Below the pieces are notes generated by a model. The model saw nothing but the letters and a program-made list of their open reading frames with translations, was not told the DNA's origin and searched no databases. 64,000 bases of DNA from Paragorgia papillata (taxonomy: Eukaryota; Cnidaria; Anthozoa; Scleralcyonacea; Coralliidae), in contig JAWNZC010000353.1 of NCBI GenBank assembly GCA_035771165.1, forward strand, positions 681,501 through 745,500, read 5' to 3'. How positions within the stretch are numbered: the stretch's first letter is position 1; the number at the start of each line of letters is the position of its first letter. The position numbers and the translations under genes are program-made. Positions 44,131 to 54,327 of the stretch are shown piece by piece.

Positions 44131-44830
44131 ATTAACTACGACTGTCAGAATTGTGAAACTACTTTTTTTCCTGTAACTGACCAATGACAGAAACCATTCC
44201 AAAAAAGAAGCATTTATAAAGCAGAAAAAACACTTCAAAAAAAGCAATCAAAATACGATTTTCATTTTCACCCTTACAAACAGCGCGAATACTTCTCAAA
44301 TACTTGGCGACTCTTATCGACTCTGTGGCGATTGTGTCAAATATTTGGCGAGGGCTGTCCAGTATGATATAAATGCGGTTCAAGACAAGCAAGCAATCAT
44401 ATCAAGCAAGTAAAACGCTGGCAACATGGCTGATCTACGTCAGCGGTAGTCACAAAAATGGCATCCCCTCAGCCATCTACGATCCTACATATTCTACAGT
44501 TCTTAATTAGTTCAAACAGCAAAGAGAAAAGAATCCGATTTTTAGCCAAACCATAAATCAACCAAAACATTTTCAGTCATAGTAAACATTGCCGTATTTG
44601 AAGTTTTTCTTTCTGTAAATGCAATTTTATATGATATAAATATGTAATACAATTTGATACTGTGATTTTTTTATTTTAATTTTTCAATTTTAGTAATAAC
44701 CGGTCTTCACCGGTTTGCAAAGACCGCTCAGGAACCAATCAGATTGCAGAGAATTCGCGTTAGGTGTTGCATTTACGTATTTTCAGCAGTTGCTTTCCTG
44801 AATTGAGCCAAACAGTTTGCAATTGATTTA

Positions 44831-45060
44831 CCTGTTCCGCTATTACATAGGACACCGCGGCATCTAAGAAATGCAATCGTATTTCGCCCATCCTCGATGC
44901 CTGCAACTGGCCAAGTACTACTAGCTTCCTGTACAACCAACGCAATTTAGACTTATTTCTCCACTACAATCTGTAACTTCCCAACCTCGAAGAGCTGCTC
45001 TAGCTCCAGGAAAGAATTTAATAATCTTGCAAAATGCTACATTTACGACAACTTCAACGA
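44831..45060 (-). pseudogene. decayed SRCR exon
   Basis: The minus strand preserves FPGARAALRGWEVTDCSGEI and CVGCTGS, then two stops, then YLASCRHRGWAKYDC and a broken C-terminus. The match is to the second half of the SRCR exons at 11.8 and 16.0 kb (ARAALRG, LASC.H.GW). The first half is unrecognisable. It is a dead member of the same exon family about 29 kb upstream of them on the same strand. Confidence 0.7.
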
Positions 45061-45148
45061 GCTTAAATGCCACTTTAACTGGTTGGAAACCTTTAAGTGA
45101 CATTTAAGGCTATGTTAAACGTAGTTTACATCTGTAGAACAGATTTAA

Positions 45149-45582
45149 AGGAGCAGGCGTCACCATTTGCGCATCTTTTTTGCGCACATAGAAATAACTT
45201 CGGAAAATGTTGGAAATAGCTCTAAATCGAACAAGAAACCAGAGAAATGAATCAAATAATATTTACCTTCTGCGGTATTCCAATGAGAGCAGATGGGCTG
45301 CGAAGTCGCTATCGCTACATGGACCATATCCAGCTGCGATTTTAGCATCTTTCCATGACTCAAATATAGTCAGTGATAAGTAAATACGTTTGTGCTGACT
45401 ATTCAAGGCTTTCTGTGAACTATTTGATCCCCCGTATTTTCTCTTTCGGCCTGAATTATCGCGTCTTCTACCATACGCTGTGCGGCCGCCATCTTGGATC
45501 AACAAACTTGAAAACCTACAGGCTGTAGTTTTTCAAGTTGGCGCGTGAATATTGCGTGGGCTTTGCGTGTGACACTGCTCCT
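45149..45582. mobile_element. 434-bp TTAA-flanked TIR element
   Basis: AGGAGCAGGCGTCAC at the left and GTGACACTGCTCCT at the right are inverted repeats, and TTAA stands on both sides (45145-45148, 45583-45586). A TTAA duplication is typical of Kolobok and piggyBac superfamilies. Most of the interior is a coding-like exon on the minus strand, so this is probably the 5' end of an autonomous element joined to its 3' end. Confidence 0.72.
45267..45503 (-). CDS. coding exon inside the TTAA element, unknown protein
   Basis: A minus-strand frame reads GRTAYGRRRDNSGRKRKYGG, then KRIYLSLTIFESWKDAKIAA, then FAAHLLSLEYRR, and ends at AGAAG|GTAAAT, a donor at 45266. A Kozak-like AAGATGGCGGC at 45494 lies in a different frame, so the true start is unclear; a one-base slip or an upstream exon is possible. 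The basic run suggests nuclear entry. The F-x-x-W...F-A-x-H-L-L-x-L pattern looks like a small helical domain, but I cannot name it. It was probably carried by the transposon. Confidence 0.4.
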
Positions 45583-45586
45583 TTAA

Positions 45587-46085
45587 GCTAATTTAAGCAA
45601 CACTGAAATTGTCTTAAAGCTCTTTTTCGTCCTGTGGGTGTCAGGCATCATGCATGGACAAAACATCAACGCCAGCACAGCTTAATATACATTAATTAAA
45701 ATTGAGATTTGTGTTACTTATTAATAATATATAATATATGTGTCTACTACCAAAACTAAATAGAGTATCAGATGCTGCACCAATGTGATGTGTTCAGGAT
45801 TCATGGATTGAATTGCATTGATCATGCACTGCTGTAAAAATGTCATGTGTGAGTGAAAATAATTTTCTGTTACATAATAATTAATGAAAATGAAAAAAAT
45901 TGTTAGACTCATGCAGAGCCTGTTTATATAGAGATAAGTTACTCGGTCAAGTTACTTGGCACATGCAGAACATGTGTTACCAGATTTATTACATATACTG
46001 TTTTTCCTACCATAGTGTCTATATGAGAGAAAAGAGCGTCTTCGCCTGCTGAAAGCTAAGAAGTTACTTGGCTTCATTTGATTAT
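45587..46085. other. intergenic, nothing recognised
   Basis: AT-rich sequence without domains or repeats. Confidence 0.4.
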
Positions 46086-46087
46086 GT

Positions 46088-46236
46088 ATTTATATATATA
46101 TATATTTTAACACTGCACCAGAAAAACCTGTGGTTGTGTTATTACTCATCGCAAAAAATGGGAGTTGGGTCTTTTTTTTTTTTTTTGTTTTTTTGGGGTT
46201 TTTTTTTTTTAGGGAGGGGGGGGGGGGGGGGGTAGT
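46088..46236. repeat. low-complexity cluster: (TA)n, T runs, 19-base G run
   Basis: TA repeats near 46092-46106, T runs near 46171-46212 and a G run near 46216-46233. The G run resembles those next to hAT-like ends but no element ends are visible here. Confidence 0.6.
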
Positions 46237-46494
46237 GTTAGGTTATAGTTATTTATTAAAAATTATTTAATATCTGAAAATATTATTATAGATTTAGGGT
46301 AGGGTAGGTTATAGTAGTCTTTTGGGTTTTTTTAATTTAAACTTTTCTGGGATTGAAGGCAAGGTGCAATAATAATAAACAAAGGACACGAGGGGTTTGC
46401 ATTAATGTATCTCTAAACATTTACAATAGTCGCATAAAATAATATATTATACACGTCGTATGTTGTCCATAATTTATGTCAGTCACTTAACACT

Positions 46495-46575
46495 TTGAGG
46501 CCTGGACGTCTCCCTGTTCTGAATAAAATCGTCAGAATAAAATACCAAAGACTCGTCGTCGGGCTTGAAAGTGTT
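46495..46575 (-). repeat. dispersed repeat, diverged third copy
   Basis: GAATAAAATCGTCAGAATAAAATACCAAAGAC resembles the copies at 12045 and 15655. Confidence 0.45.
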
Positions 46576-46649
46576 AAAATGTTTTCATACAAGAGACTGA
46601 AGTTATGATTGGGTTTATCTCTATTAAAAATCTTTGAATAAGTATATAT

Positions 46650-46770
46650 AAGTTTGAAGAAGTATTAATAACAGAAATTTTTTGTTCTATTTTTGGTTCA
46701 TTATGATAGCTGACATCATTGTAGATATTTTAAGCTGAGAATCTTTTTTTGTAAAAAAATCTTTAAAAAT
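46650..46770 (+). repeat. direct repeat, copy of 43380-43510
   Basis: It shares TTCATTATGATAGCTGACATC and ATTGTAGATATTTTAAGCTG with the 43.4 kb copy. Confidence 0.65.
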
Positions 46771-46935
46771 CTTTAAAAAATAATATATGTACATTACAGT
46801 CACTAGCGAAATTTTGATTAAGATAGTCAGTTATAAAGTAAATGGTTTGAACCCAGGAGTATTGTAACATGTCTGAGAAAGTTTCCCGTCTAGGTTAGAG
46901 TAGTCTTGAAAAAGACTGTTTGTGGTGGTAGTGAC

Positions 46936-46972
46936 TGACGTTTCGACGGCCTCAGCGGCGGTCATCTTCTAT
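46936..46972 (-). ncRNA. decayed hammerhead-like motif after the Penelope gene
   Basis: The minus strand reads GATGACCGCCGCTGAGGCCG then TCGAAACGTC. GACCGCC could pair with GGCCGTC (one mismatch) ahead of GAAAC, as in hammerhead stem II. However, the CTGATGA core has become AAGATGA, so it is at best a fossil. Its place downstream of the GIY-YIG gene is where Penelope terminal repeats carry hammerheads. Confidence 0.35.
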
Positions 46973-47169
46973 GTCACGATTGCGGTATGCGTGGAATCTG
47001 AGGTGGGCGTTGTCAGTGGATGTGGGTGTTGTTTGTGGGTGGAGCTGTCAGTATTTGTTTGTCAGTGTTGGTGGGGGGGATAAAAAATAATAAATAAATC
47101 TACTTTTTTTTTTTTTGTAATGCGTTTTGGATAAGCCTTTTGTAAGGTGCTGGTAATGGTTGTGATCGG

Positions 47170-47685
47170 CATAGGCGGCGGAAGATAGGTTTGGTTGGGG
47201 GGGTTGAACTTCGAGCGCCCAAGGCGCGAGAAACCTCTAGGGGTGTCCGGGTGCATGACCCCCCGGAAAATTTTGAAATCTAGAGTCTCTGAAATGGCAT
47301 TTCCTGCGTTTTGGGGGAAGATTTTACAGAATTCTAAACGTTATAAAACCTTTACCGCCCACAACAATTCTTTTATTCGGCCTTTCTTTATTCTTGGCAT
47401 TTCGATATGGCTCATTCATAATACTTCTGGTCAACAGTCATCAAATACTAATCGTTGAGTACTTCATGAAATGAGTTTTGAGCTATCACACGGCACGATT
47501 TTTCTTACGATTTCCACCAGGATTGTCACCTTGCAGTGATATGGAATTTTCAAAATGCTGTATATCGAAGATGTATAAATATTCAACGTATAATCACCCT
47601 TACCTTCGGCGCAAAGCCGGGGGGCTCAGCCCCCACTTTTTTCCACTTTTACAAAGTTGGGGGGGGGGGGCTTTAGCACCCCCAG

Positions 47686-47719
<34 letters not shown>

Positions 47720-47732
47720 TCCGCCGCCCATG
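47170..47732. mobile_element. hAT-like non-autonomous element, copy 3 (563 bp, 8-bp TSD GTGATCGG)
   Basis: It starts CATAGGCGGCGGAA and ends TTCCGCCGCCCATG, flanked on both sides by GTGATCGG (47162-47169, 47733-47740). Long G and C runs lie just inside the right end. It sits in a Penelope GIY-YIG gene, whose frame matches on both sides of the duplication. No transposase is encoded. Confidence 0.9.
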
Positions 47733-48095
47733 GTGATCGGTTCAATGGTTGGTGTTCTAAGTTTGTGTACCAACTTTGCAGCATAAGTCGTTGTCTGTAG
47801 TTAGTGCAATAAGTAACACACTCTGTCAAGTTCCAGTCAATATTGTGTTTAGTTTGTCGGTGGTGTTCGGGAATGTGATTAGTCCCGTCTCCGTTTTTTG
47901 TTGCCCGTTTGTGTTCAGCTAGTCTCGTTTTTAGGTTTCTGCCGGTTTCACCGATATACGTGGCCTGGCAGTCGGCGCATTTAACCTTGCAAACTACACC
48001 TTGTCTGTCGTAAGGTTGTTCTTTGTCTTTAACGTTAGTCAGTACATTACGTAGAGTTGTGATTGGTCTGTTAGCCTGCGTGCAGACTTCACCCG

Positions 48096-48424
48096 TTTCC
48101 GTTCCCCGGAGGGTAAAGTCGGCGCAATGGAGCCCGAAAGCTTGTTATGCTGACTTAGCATTTCGCAACGCTATCCTGGCAAAACTTCCGGTTCGTTGGC
48201 GGCCATTTTTTATCGCCTAAAGGCCGGCATGGCCGAGTCTTGTGCCGTGTGTTCAGAGACGATTGTTAAATCCTGTGATAAAAATTTGGCAGGACGTTTT
48301 CTTTACCATCTCACTCACTACTAGACAGATTATACAATAACCCATTTATTTAATTTCTGACGTAACAACCACAAACCACGCGATACGCATGATGTGTTAT
48401 ACTACTAGAAATATCTTAACACAA
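48096..48424. other. no firm gene; possible Cys-rich start
   Basis: An ATG at 48229 opens MAESCAVCSETIVKSCDKNL for about 40 codons. The C-x-x-C opening hints at a zinc finger, but the frame ends before a domain can be recognised. Confidence 0.25.
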
Positions 48425-49490
48425 CTAGAAATATCTTAACACAACAACCCCTCGCCCTCTTTTACACATATTTTTGTAAAATTTATATCCTTCGGATAAC
48501 CCCCTGATAAGAAAAACACCTTCGCGCTCTTTTTCATTGGGAGCCTGGAAATAGCCGTTGGAACAATTCAAAATATAGTTTTAAACTTTTAATTAAAGTA
48601 TAATATTGGAAATAAAAAAAGTTGTTTAACTCTAATTTTTAAAGAAAACGGTAATAAATAACAAAGAAAATTTTCAAGACAATATTCAGAAAAAAAAATT
48701 GAGATGAAGAAAAATGCAGGTCGCATTCACGGTTTGGACTCGACCATATTCTGCGTGCAAACTGACGATGTCACCACCAGGCTACTGAAGCAAGCGTCGA
48801 AATATCCGTAAAAATATTAGGGTTATAACAAATAACATTGCTAGAGCATCTAAAAATATCTTGAATTTTTCAAAGGCATTGCACATCTGCCTGGCTGCCA
48901 CGGCTTTATTCATTTTATGGCATTTCAAATTCATTTAGAATAACAAAAACAAATTTCGTCTCAAAATCTGAAGTGTTAAAACTGTTTTCACCTGAAAAAA
49001 TTGTTTTCATGCAGTCTTTTATATCTGTAATATTTCAACATGCAGCACTTGGCAGCATTTTTATGTTTAACTGACGAAAAATTGCTCCTTAACCGATTTT
49101 TATGCCAAATTAGAAACAAGCTACGCTAAGTTTTACAAGTGGTTTCACCAAAAGGAAATATTTAAAAGGAAATGGGCATGCGAAAACATAACAGTTAACA
49201 GTTACGTTTAAAAATACTTTAAGGACACACGAAATCGAAAAAAATTTACTGTAACAGTGACAGAGAAACTCGAACAGCATTGCTACTAAATATTCGTGAT
49301 TTAATACTGAAAGCGGCCGCTCTATAGTTTTACCGTAAGCTTAACCTTTTCAGTCTTTTTCTTCGTTGGTTTTTTCCTCTTTCGAGTTTCGGTGTGACTG
49401 GTTTTCTTCTACTAAGGATGTTGTTCTGCTTTATACGTAGACGTTGATTTGTTTATGTTCTTTCAAAAGTGATATACGTTTCCCAAAAAC
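48425..49490 (-). repeat. ~1-kb dispersed repeat, copy 2 (inverted relative to 12838-13800)
   Basis: Blocks such as ACAACCCCTCGCCCTC, TTTATGCCAAATT, CAAGCTACGCTAAGT, GAAACTCGAACAG, GCGGCCGCTCTA and CGTAGACGTTGATTTGTTT appear in the same order as the reverse complement of the 13 kb copy. It is heavily diverged with indels, and no terminal repeats were found. Confidence 0.6.
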
Positions 49491-49961
49491 TCCTTTCTCA
49501 AGTCTTTTTGTCAAGAATAAATTAAGTAGTTCAAATCTTTTTGTCAAGAACTATATTGTCCCCAGTGCCCCACAATCTTAGCCGCGTATGGTCCGTCCAC
49601 ACATATATATAAATAAATAAATATTCAGAGCACAGACATTCGTTCGCAAATCACGTTTGTCCACGCGTGTAAAATGACTCCACGCGTGTCGAGATTAGCG
49701 GGCTTGGGGATAACGAAACGACATAATTAAACCTGTTTACGCCAACTATCGACATGGGATAGACGAGGGAGAAATTCACCAATTTATAAAGCCGACCCGG
49801 ATGCCAGTACGTTACGGACTACACCAAAACTACACAGACATTCAGTAAGACTTTATTTCTATTTATAAACTTGTCTATTATACTTCAGTGTTACACGCGC
49901 CTTCTAACATCTGTATTTTCGTCTTAACATATTTACTGATTTCAACATCGACTCAAAATCG

Positions 49962-50003
49962 GCCCTCCTGAAGAAGACTGGAAGGTTGAAACGCGTCGAG
50001 GGT
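49962..50003 (+). ncRNA. minimal type I hammerhead ribozyme (Penelope-associated)
   Basis: All parts of the fold are visible. Stem I is GCCCTC (49962-49967) pairing with GAGGGT (49998-50003). The core CTGAAGA is at 49968-49974. Stem II is GACT/GGTT with a GGAA tetraloop. GAAA (49988-49991) is followed by C-GC-G, a one-to-two-base-pair stem III, and then the UC of the GUC cleavage triplet at 49995-49997. The very short stem III is the known hallmark of hammerheads in Penelope-like elements, which often act as dimers. Cleavage would fall after C49997. Penelope GIY-YIG sequence lies 2 kb away on the other strand. Confidence 0.72.
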
Positions 50004-50494
50004 AATCCAAAGAACACAGACCTACATAAATCCTTCCACGCTTCATTCTTCTCCCAAACATACATCAAACCGCAGGCATATTTTATGACCCATCGACTGA
50101 AACTAGACACTTCACGTGAAACTTAACTGCTGTGGTCAAAAATGAGCGGAAAAAAACTTTTGAAACATATTTATGAACCATACCACTAATAACAGTGCGT
50201 TGTAGCTGTTGTGGTGGAACACAAAGTATTATGCTTCAAATTAGTCCTCACACAAGTACAACGCGTTCCAAACAATTTTGAAAAATTCCAAAACAGTACT
50301 TTTCCGCAAAATTCAAAGAAAATAACCAAAATACTAAAATTATGTTTTCAAATAATGAAAAAAGGCTTTCTTTGCAAACAAATGCTCACACAATGTAATC
50401 ATTCGCGAAATCTCGTAAAAATAATAAAATACTATAGGTTTGTATATAATAAGTATTATAGTAAGGTTTGAGAACTGCCGAAATTATTGAACGT

Positions 50495-50532
50495 AGATTC
50501 TAACGTTTCGACCGAAGGGCCTTCGTCAGAGA
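50495..50532 (-). ncRNA. hammerhead-like core, second Penelope-type copy
   Basis: The minus strand reads CTGACGA, a GGCC-CTTC-GGTC hairpin, then GAAACGTT and AGA, the same design as at 2-46. Just to the right on the plus strand (from 50546) CTGACGAAGGGCCTTCG restarts in the opposite direction but lacks GAAAC. Stem III has no loop, so activity as a monomer is doubtful. Confidence 0.4.
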
Positions 50533-50570
50533 GAAACGTTTCTTTCTGACGAAGGGCCTTCGCCCTATCC

Positions 50571-51234
50571 TTTCACTGTTTGCAAAATCTCACAAAAATA
50601 ATAAAGATTATAGGGTTGTCAAATTTTCTGACTACCCTATCCTTTCACTGTTTCCAAAATCGCAGAAAAATAATTAACATCATTATGAACTTCCAACTAC
50701 CTTATATTTGAAGTGCTTCTAAAATTACAGTCGATTTCAGGTTACTTTTCACTGAAGTGTTCCGAAATTTTCTCCGACGTTTTAAACTATGCATTTGATT
50801 GGTTACTAGAAACTAAGTAGCCAATCAAATGTGTAGTTCACAATGAACCTGTGAACTGCGTAACAAACTAGTGAACTTTGGAACTTGCTTCGGAATACTT
50901 CAGTGAAAAGTAACCTTAAATCGATTGTAAGAAAAATTCACAAAAAAAATGACATTACAAAGTTGCTAGAATTTCTAACAACCCTATGATTACATTAAGA
51001 TTAATTAAAACTAGAATTTACATGGCGATTACACGTTTAGGGTAAATGTAACGGTGAAATTACGAGTGTTAGCTATTTTTAAAACCAATCAAAGAAGTTG
51101 CTAAAATTGCACCATTCAGAAAGCAATTGACCCAATCATCCTGGGAAACTAGTTCAGCCCTGTTCAATAAGAAGGCCATGATAGTTTTGTTGCAGTAAGT
51201 AAGAGGTTTAGTTTCCCAGGGATTTTGATTGATT
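50571..51234. other. non-coding; inverted block
   Basis: An inverted pair of about 45 bases (AGTCGATTTCAGGTTACTTTTCACTGAAGT near 50730 and ACTTCAGTGAAAAGTAACCTTAAATCGATT near 50897) includes an inner ATTTGATTGG/CCAATCAAAT pair. It is probably another small foldback. No gene. Confidence 0.5.
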
Positions 51235-54200
51235 GTACCGATCGCGAGTAAGGTGACATCGACTCGCGCGTCATAGCGAGTACTCGCTTCGACTCGTTAC
51301 GGACTCGCGCTTCTAGCGAAACCAAACGTTGGCAAATACTCGCTACTCGCGAGCATTGCGAGTCAGTATCGCCTATAGGATCAGGAAACTACGGGACATT
51401 TATAAGAAATAACTAATCAAAGCAATCAACTTGACTAACTGTAATAAATTAAAACGACGAAGGCTTATACAAGTTTTGTTAGACAGCATTTCAATACATG
51501 GCGACGGCTGTTATTGAAGTATAATATGCACTGTTATCGCGCGATGAACAACTGATCTAAGTTTGGCTTCAATTGATGTAAATGATCGAGCAATCAAAGA
51601 CAAGTTGTATGATGATATGATACATAGAAACAATTATTAAAGGCACGACATTTCAATATACATCCATATATTAAAGAATACTAGCAGTTTGTCGTTAATG
51701 GCGTCGCTCCGTCGCTGACATTTACTTCCAGTTAAACATCCACATTAAATTTCCATAGTTGACATTTAGTGTGTATCCAAATGTTTGTTTGCTATGGCGT
51801 TTTGTGGGAATTAACTATACAGTTGTATCCGCACTTGTTCTTGAGCAGTGTTTACGTTCTGCTTCAAAAATTATCGAAGCAACGGCGAGTGAGGTCATCG
51901 TTTGACTCGCAATAAGTGCATGTCTGGTAAGTTTTTCCGCGACTTTTTCCATGTGCGCGGCTTTACCTCATTTGAATTGAGATGTGTCAAGTCGGCATGT
52001 AATATATTCATAACGTAGCACGTTCATCACAACAGAATACCAAGCGATCTATTTGTTTCAGAATTATAGCTGTGACCCGAGCATTCGGTAAAACAAAGAC
52101 TAGGTGAATCTATCACGCTGAAGCCGCAAAGCAATCACGTCAATATCACGTCAACATTTTAATAAATTCACGGAGTCTTTGTTTTACCGAATGCACGCGC
52201 TTTAAGATGGTCACAGCTATAATTCTGAAACGAAATTGATCGCTTGGTATTCTGTTGTGATGAACGTGCTACGGTAAAGCGGCGCCGCATGGAAAAAGTT
52301 GCGGAAAAATTTACTAGACATGCACTTATTGCATTATACTGTATATTTGTGGTTTATAAACGAGTTGTTGTCCGTTTTTCTTTTGATCAACGGGCCTTCG
52401 TAATGCCTTTTTATATAAAATGCCATGTTTTTCAAAATTGTTTTGGCTTTTTTTTCGCGAGCCAAACGATGACCTCATTCGCCGTTGCTTCGATAATTTT
52501 CGAAGCAGAACGTAAACACTGGATACAACTGTATAGCGTTTTGGCTAATTCCCGTAAAACTTCATAGCAAACGTTCATTTGAATACAGACTAAATGCCAA
52601 CTATGGAAATCTAATATGGATGTTTAAGGCAACAATTTATTCAAATAAATTGCGGTTAATGCACAAACACTCTGCACGTGCGTCGTGCCCTCTGGGTGCC
52701 TGTAATCAGCTTTGGAGATAAGCCTCTTGAGCCTCTCATGCAACATACTGTACGTAACAAACCAAGTCCCCTCTGAGGACAAAAATATACCGGTATAAAA
52801 TGAATAGAATGCAAGATAAGTACTCGGTATTATCCCATTGTTTTCCCCGTATTATTCCATATCATGACCCAGGTGCCTGGCACGCTCTATATTCACGTGT
52901 CGGTCCGAAAGTCCAGAGATATAGATTTAACTATCCAGTCGCAAAACGCAAAGTATCCTTTCAATGAGCAAAGGTCATTTTGCGCACTACTTAAGCAGCC
53001 AAAACGCGCCAAATATTATCAGTCTACTGGCAAGTGATCCAAAAACTAACACCCGCCCACCACTCCCCTGCTGAAACAAAGCGATAAACATAAATGTGCA
53101 AAATATTAGGAAAGAAAAGGCAATCATTAGTTTTTCCCTTACAAAAACCATAAAGACATTTAGCTCTTGTGTTTGCCCAAAGACTTCGAAAATATGCATA
53201 GATTATAGGTAATGTGTATGTATTCAAAAATTACAAGTTGGAAATAAACTAAATTTTGATGCAGGGAAGCGCTGTCCTCCGGACACCTCCTACCCCCACT
53301 GAAAAACTTAATCTGGCTCAGTGCAAAGAAACGTGTCCTGAGCCACTTTTTCTCTCCCTCCCCTACACAGAGTAGCTGGGGTTCCGACTTCCGAGATCAA
53401 CCCCAGCAGTCGGCGCTCCCGACTTGGGCACCCCCCTTGTTCTGTGGAGACTCATAGGCCTGGTATAATGTCACTTCAAAGCGGGTACACACTACCTAGC
53501 TTGATATTTACCAGCCAGAGGTTGGCACCCCCACCTCAACGTCTCAACATCCAGATTTGTGTGATGCCACGATCATAGCTGCTGGACGATCTCCACAGCT
53601 AGGTATCCACACTTCTGGTCCCCCAGATGTATCCTTACCCCGACCCGGGCTTTGTGTCCGTTGGACTAGCTTTTCTCCTGCTTCCTTACTGCCAAATAAG
53701 TCTAGTAAGTCTTTTCTCTTCCTTTTTTCGGACCTCATGGTAGACAGAGGAGTGCAGTGCATTAACTGGAAGTAAAGTTTTGTGATTATTCGAAATCTAT
53801 AATTTGGAAGACATGCATGTCAGCGACGGCGCGACGCCATTAACGACAAACTGTGAGTATTCTTTAACATACGGATGTATATTGAAATGCCGTGCCTTTG
53901 ATAATTGTTTCTATGTATCATATCATCATACAACTTGTCTTTGATTGCTCTGTCACTTCCATCAATTGAAGTCAAACTTAGATTGTTCATAGCGCGATAA
54001 CAGTGCATATTAATATACTTCAATAACAGCCGTCGCCATCGGACGCTGAAATGTATTGAAATGCTGTCTAACGAAACTTGTATAATTTTTAATTTATTAC
54101 GTCGTAAAGTTGATTGCTTTGATTAGCTCTTTCATATAAATGTCCCGTAGTTTCCTGAACCTATAGGTTATACTGACTCGCAATGCTCGCGAGTAGCGAG

Positions 54201-54327
54201 TATTTGCCAATGTTTGGTTTCGCTAGAAGTGCGAGTACTCGTGCGTAACGAGCCGAAGGGAGTACTCGCTATGACGCGCGAGTACTCGCTACTCGCGAGT
54301 CCATGTTACCTTACTCACGAGCGGTAC
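51235..54327. mobile_element. 3.1-kb foldback element with ~500-bp arms
   Basis: From GTACCG.TCG.GAGTAAGG at 51235 the left arm (to about 51725) is the reverse complement, with moderate divergence, of the right arm (about 53815-54327). Shared blocks include ACTCGCTACTCGCGAG, ACTTGTATAA, TGTCTAAC, GCGATAACAGTGCATA, GACAAGTTGTATGATGATATG and AATGGCGTCGC. Near each tip are many GCGAGTACTCGC-type subrepeats. A second palindrome fills the left side of the interior (51730-52630); the rest (52631-53814) is unique with only small open frames. No target duplication is obvious. Confidence 0.82.
51730..52630. repeat. inner 0.9-kb palindrome nested in the 3.1-kb foldback
   Basis: AAACATCCA..TTAAATTTCCATAGTTG...AACGTTCTGC-type sequence on the left folds onto GAAGCAGAACGTAAAC...CAACTATGGAAAT..TAATATGGATGTTT on the right. 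The turn falls between AAAACAAAGACT (about 52093) and AGTCTTTGTTTT (about 52174). It carries no gene. Confidence 0.78.

Larger units (their letters stand above)
46900..48095 (-). pseudogene. Penelope-like element: GIY-YIG endonuclease end
   Basis: On the minus strand, from about 48070 down, a frame reads LRNVLTNVKDKEQPYDRQGV, VCKVKCADCQATYIGETGRN and LAEHKRATKNGDGTNHIPEH, then NYRRL-type YCTNYRQRLMLQSWYTN and PLNRS. This is the GIY-YIG nuclease domain of Penelope-like retroelements, with YIGET and the helix TGRNLKTRL. A hAT-like element interrupts it at 47170-47732, and beyond that the same frame goes on with PLPAPYKRLI. Only the C-terminal third of such an element is present; the RT domain is missing. 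Confidence 0.85.

Noticed and set aside
44159..44392. Hydrophobic minus-strand frame with FFLLYKCFFF
   Set aside because: Low-complexity AT-rich translation upstream of the gag fragment; no signal of a real membrane protein.
53544..53762. Minus-strand frame MRSEKRKRKDLLDLFGSKEA
   Set aside because: Start context and a basic run look protein-like, but it lies in the unique part of the 3.1-kb foldback, has no family match, and no splice border was found.
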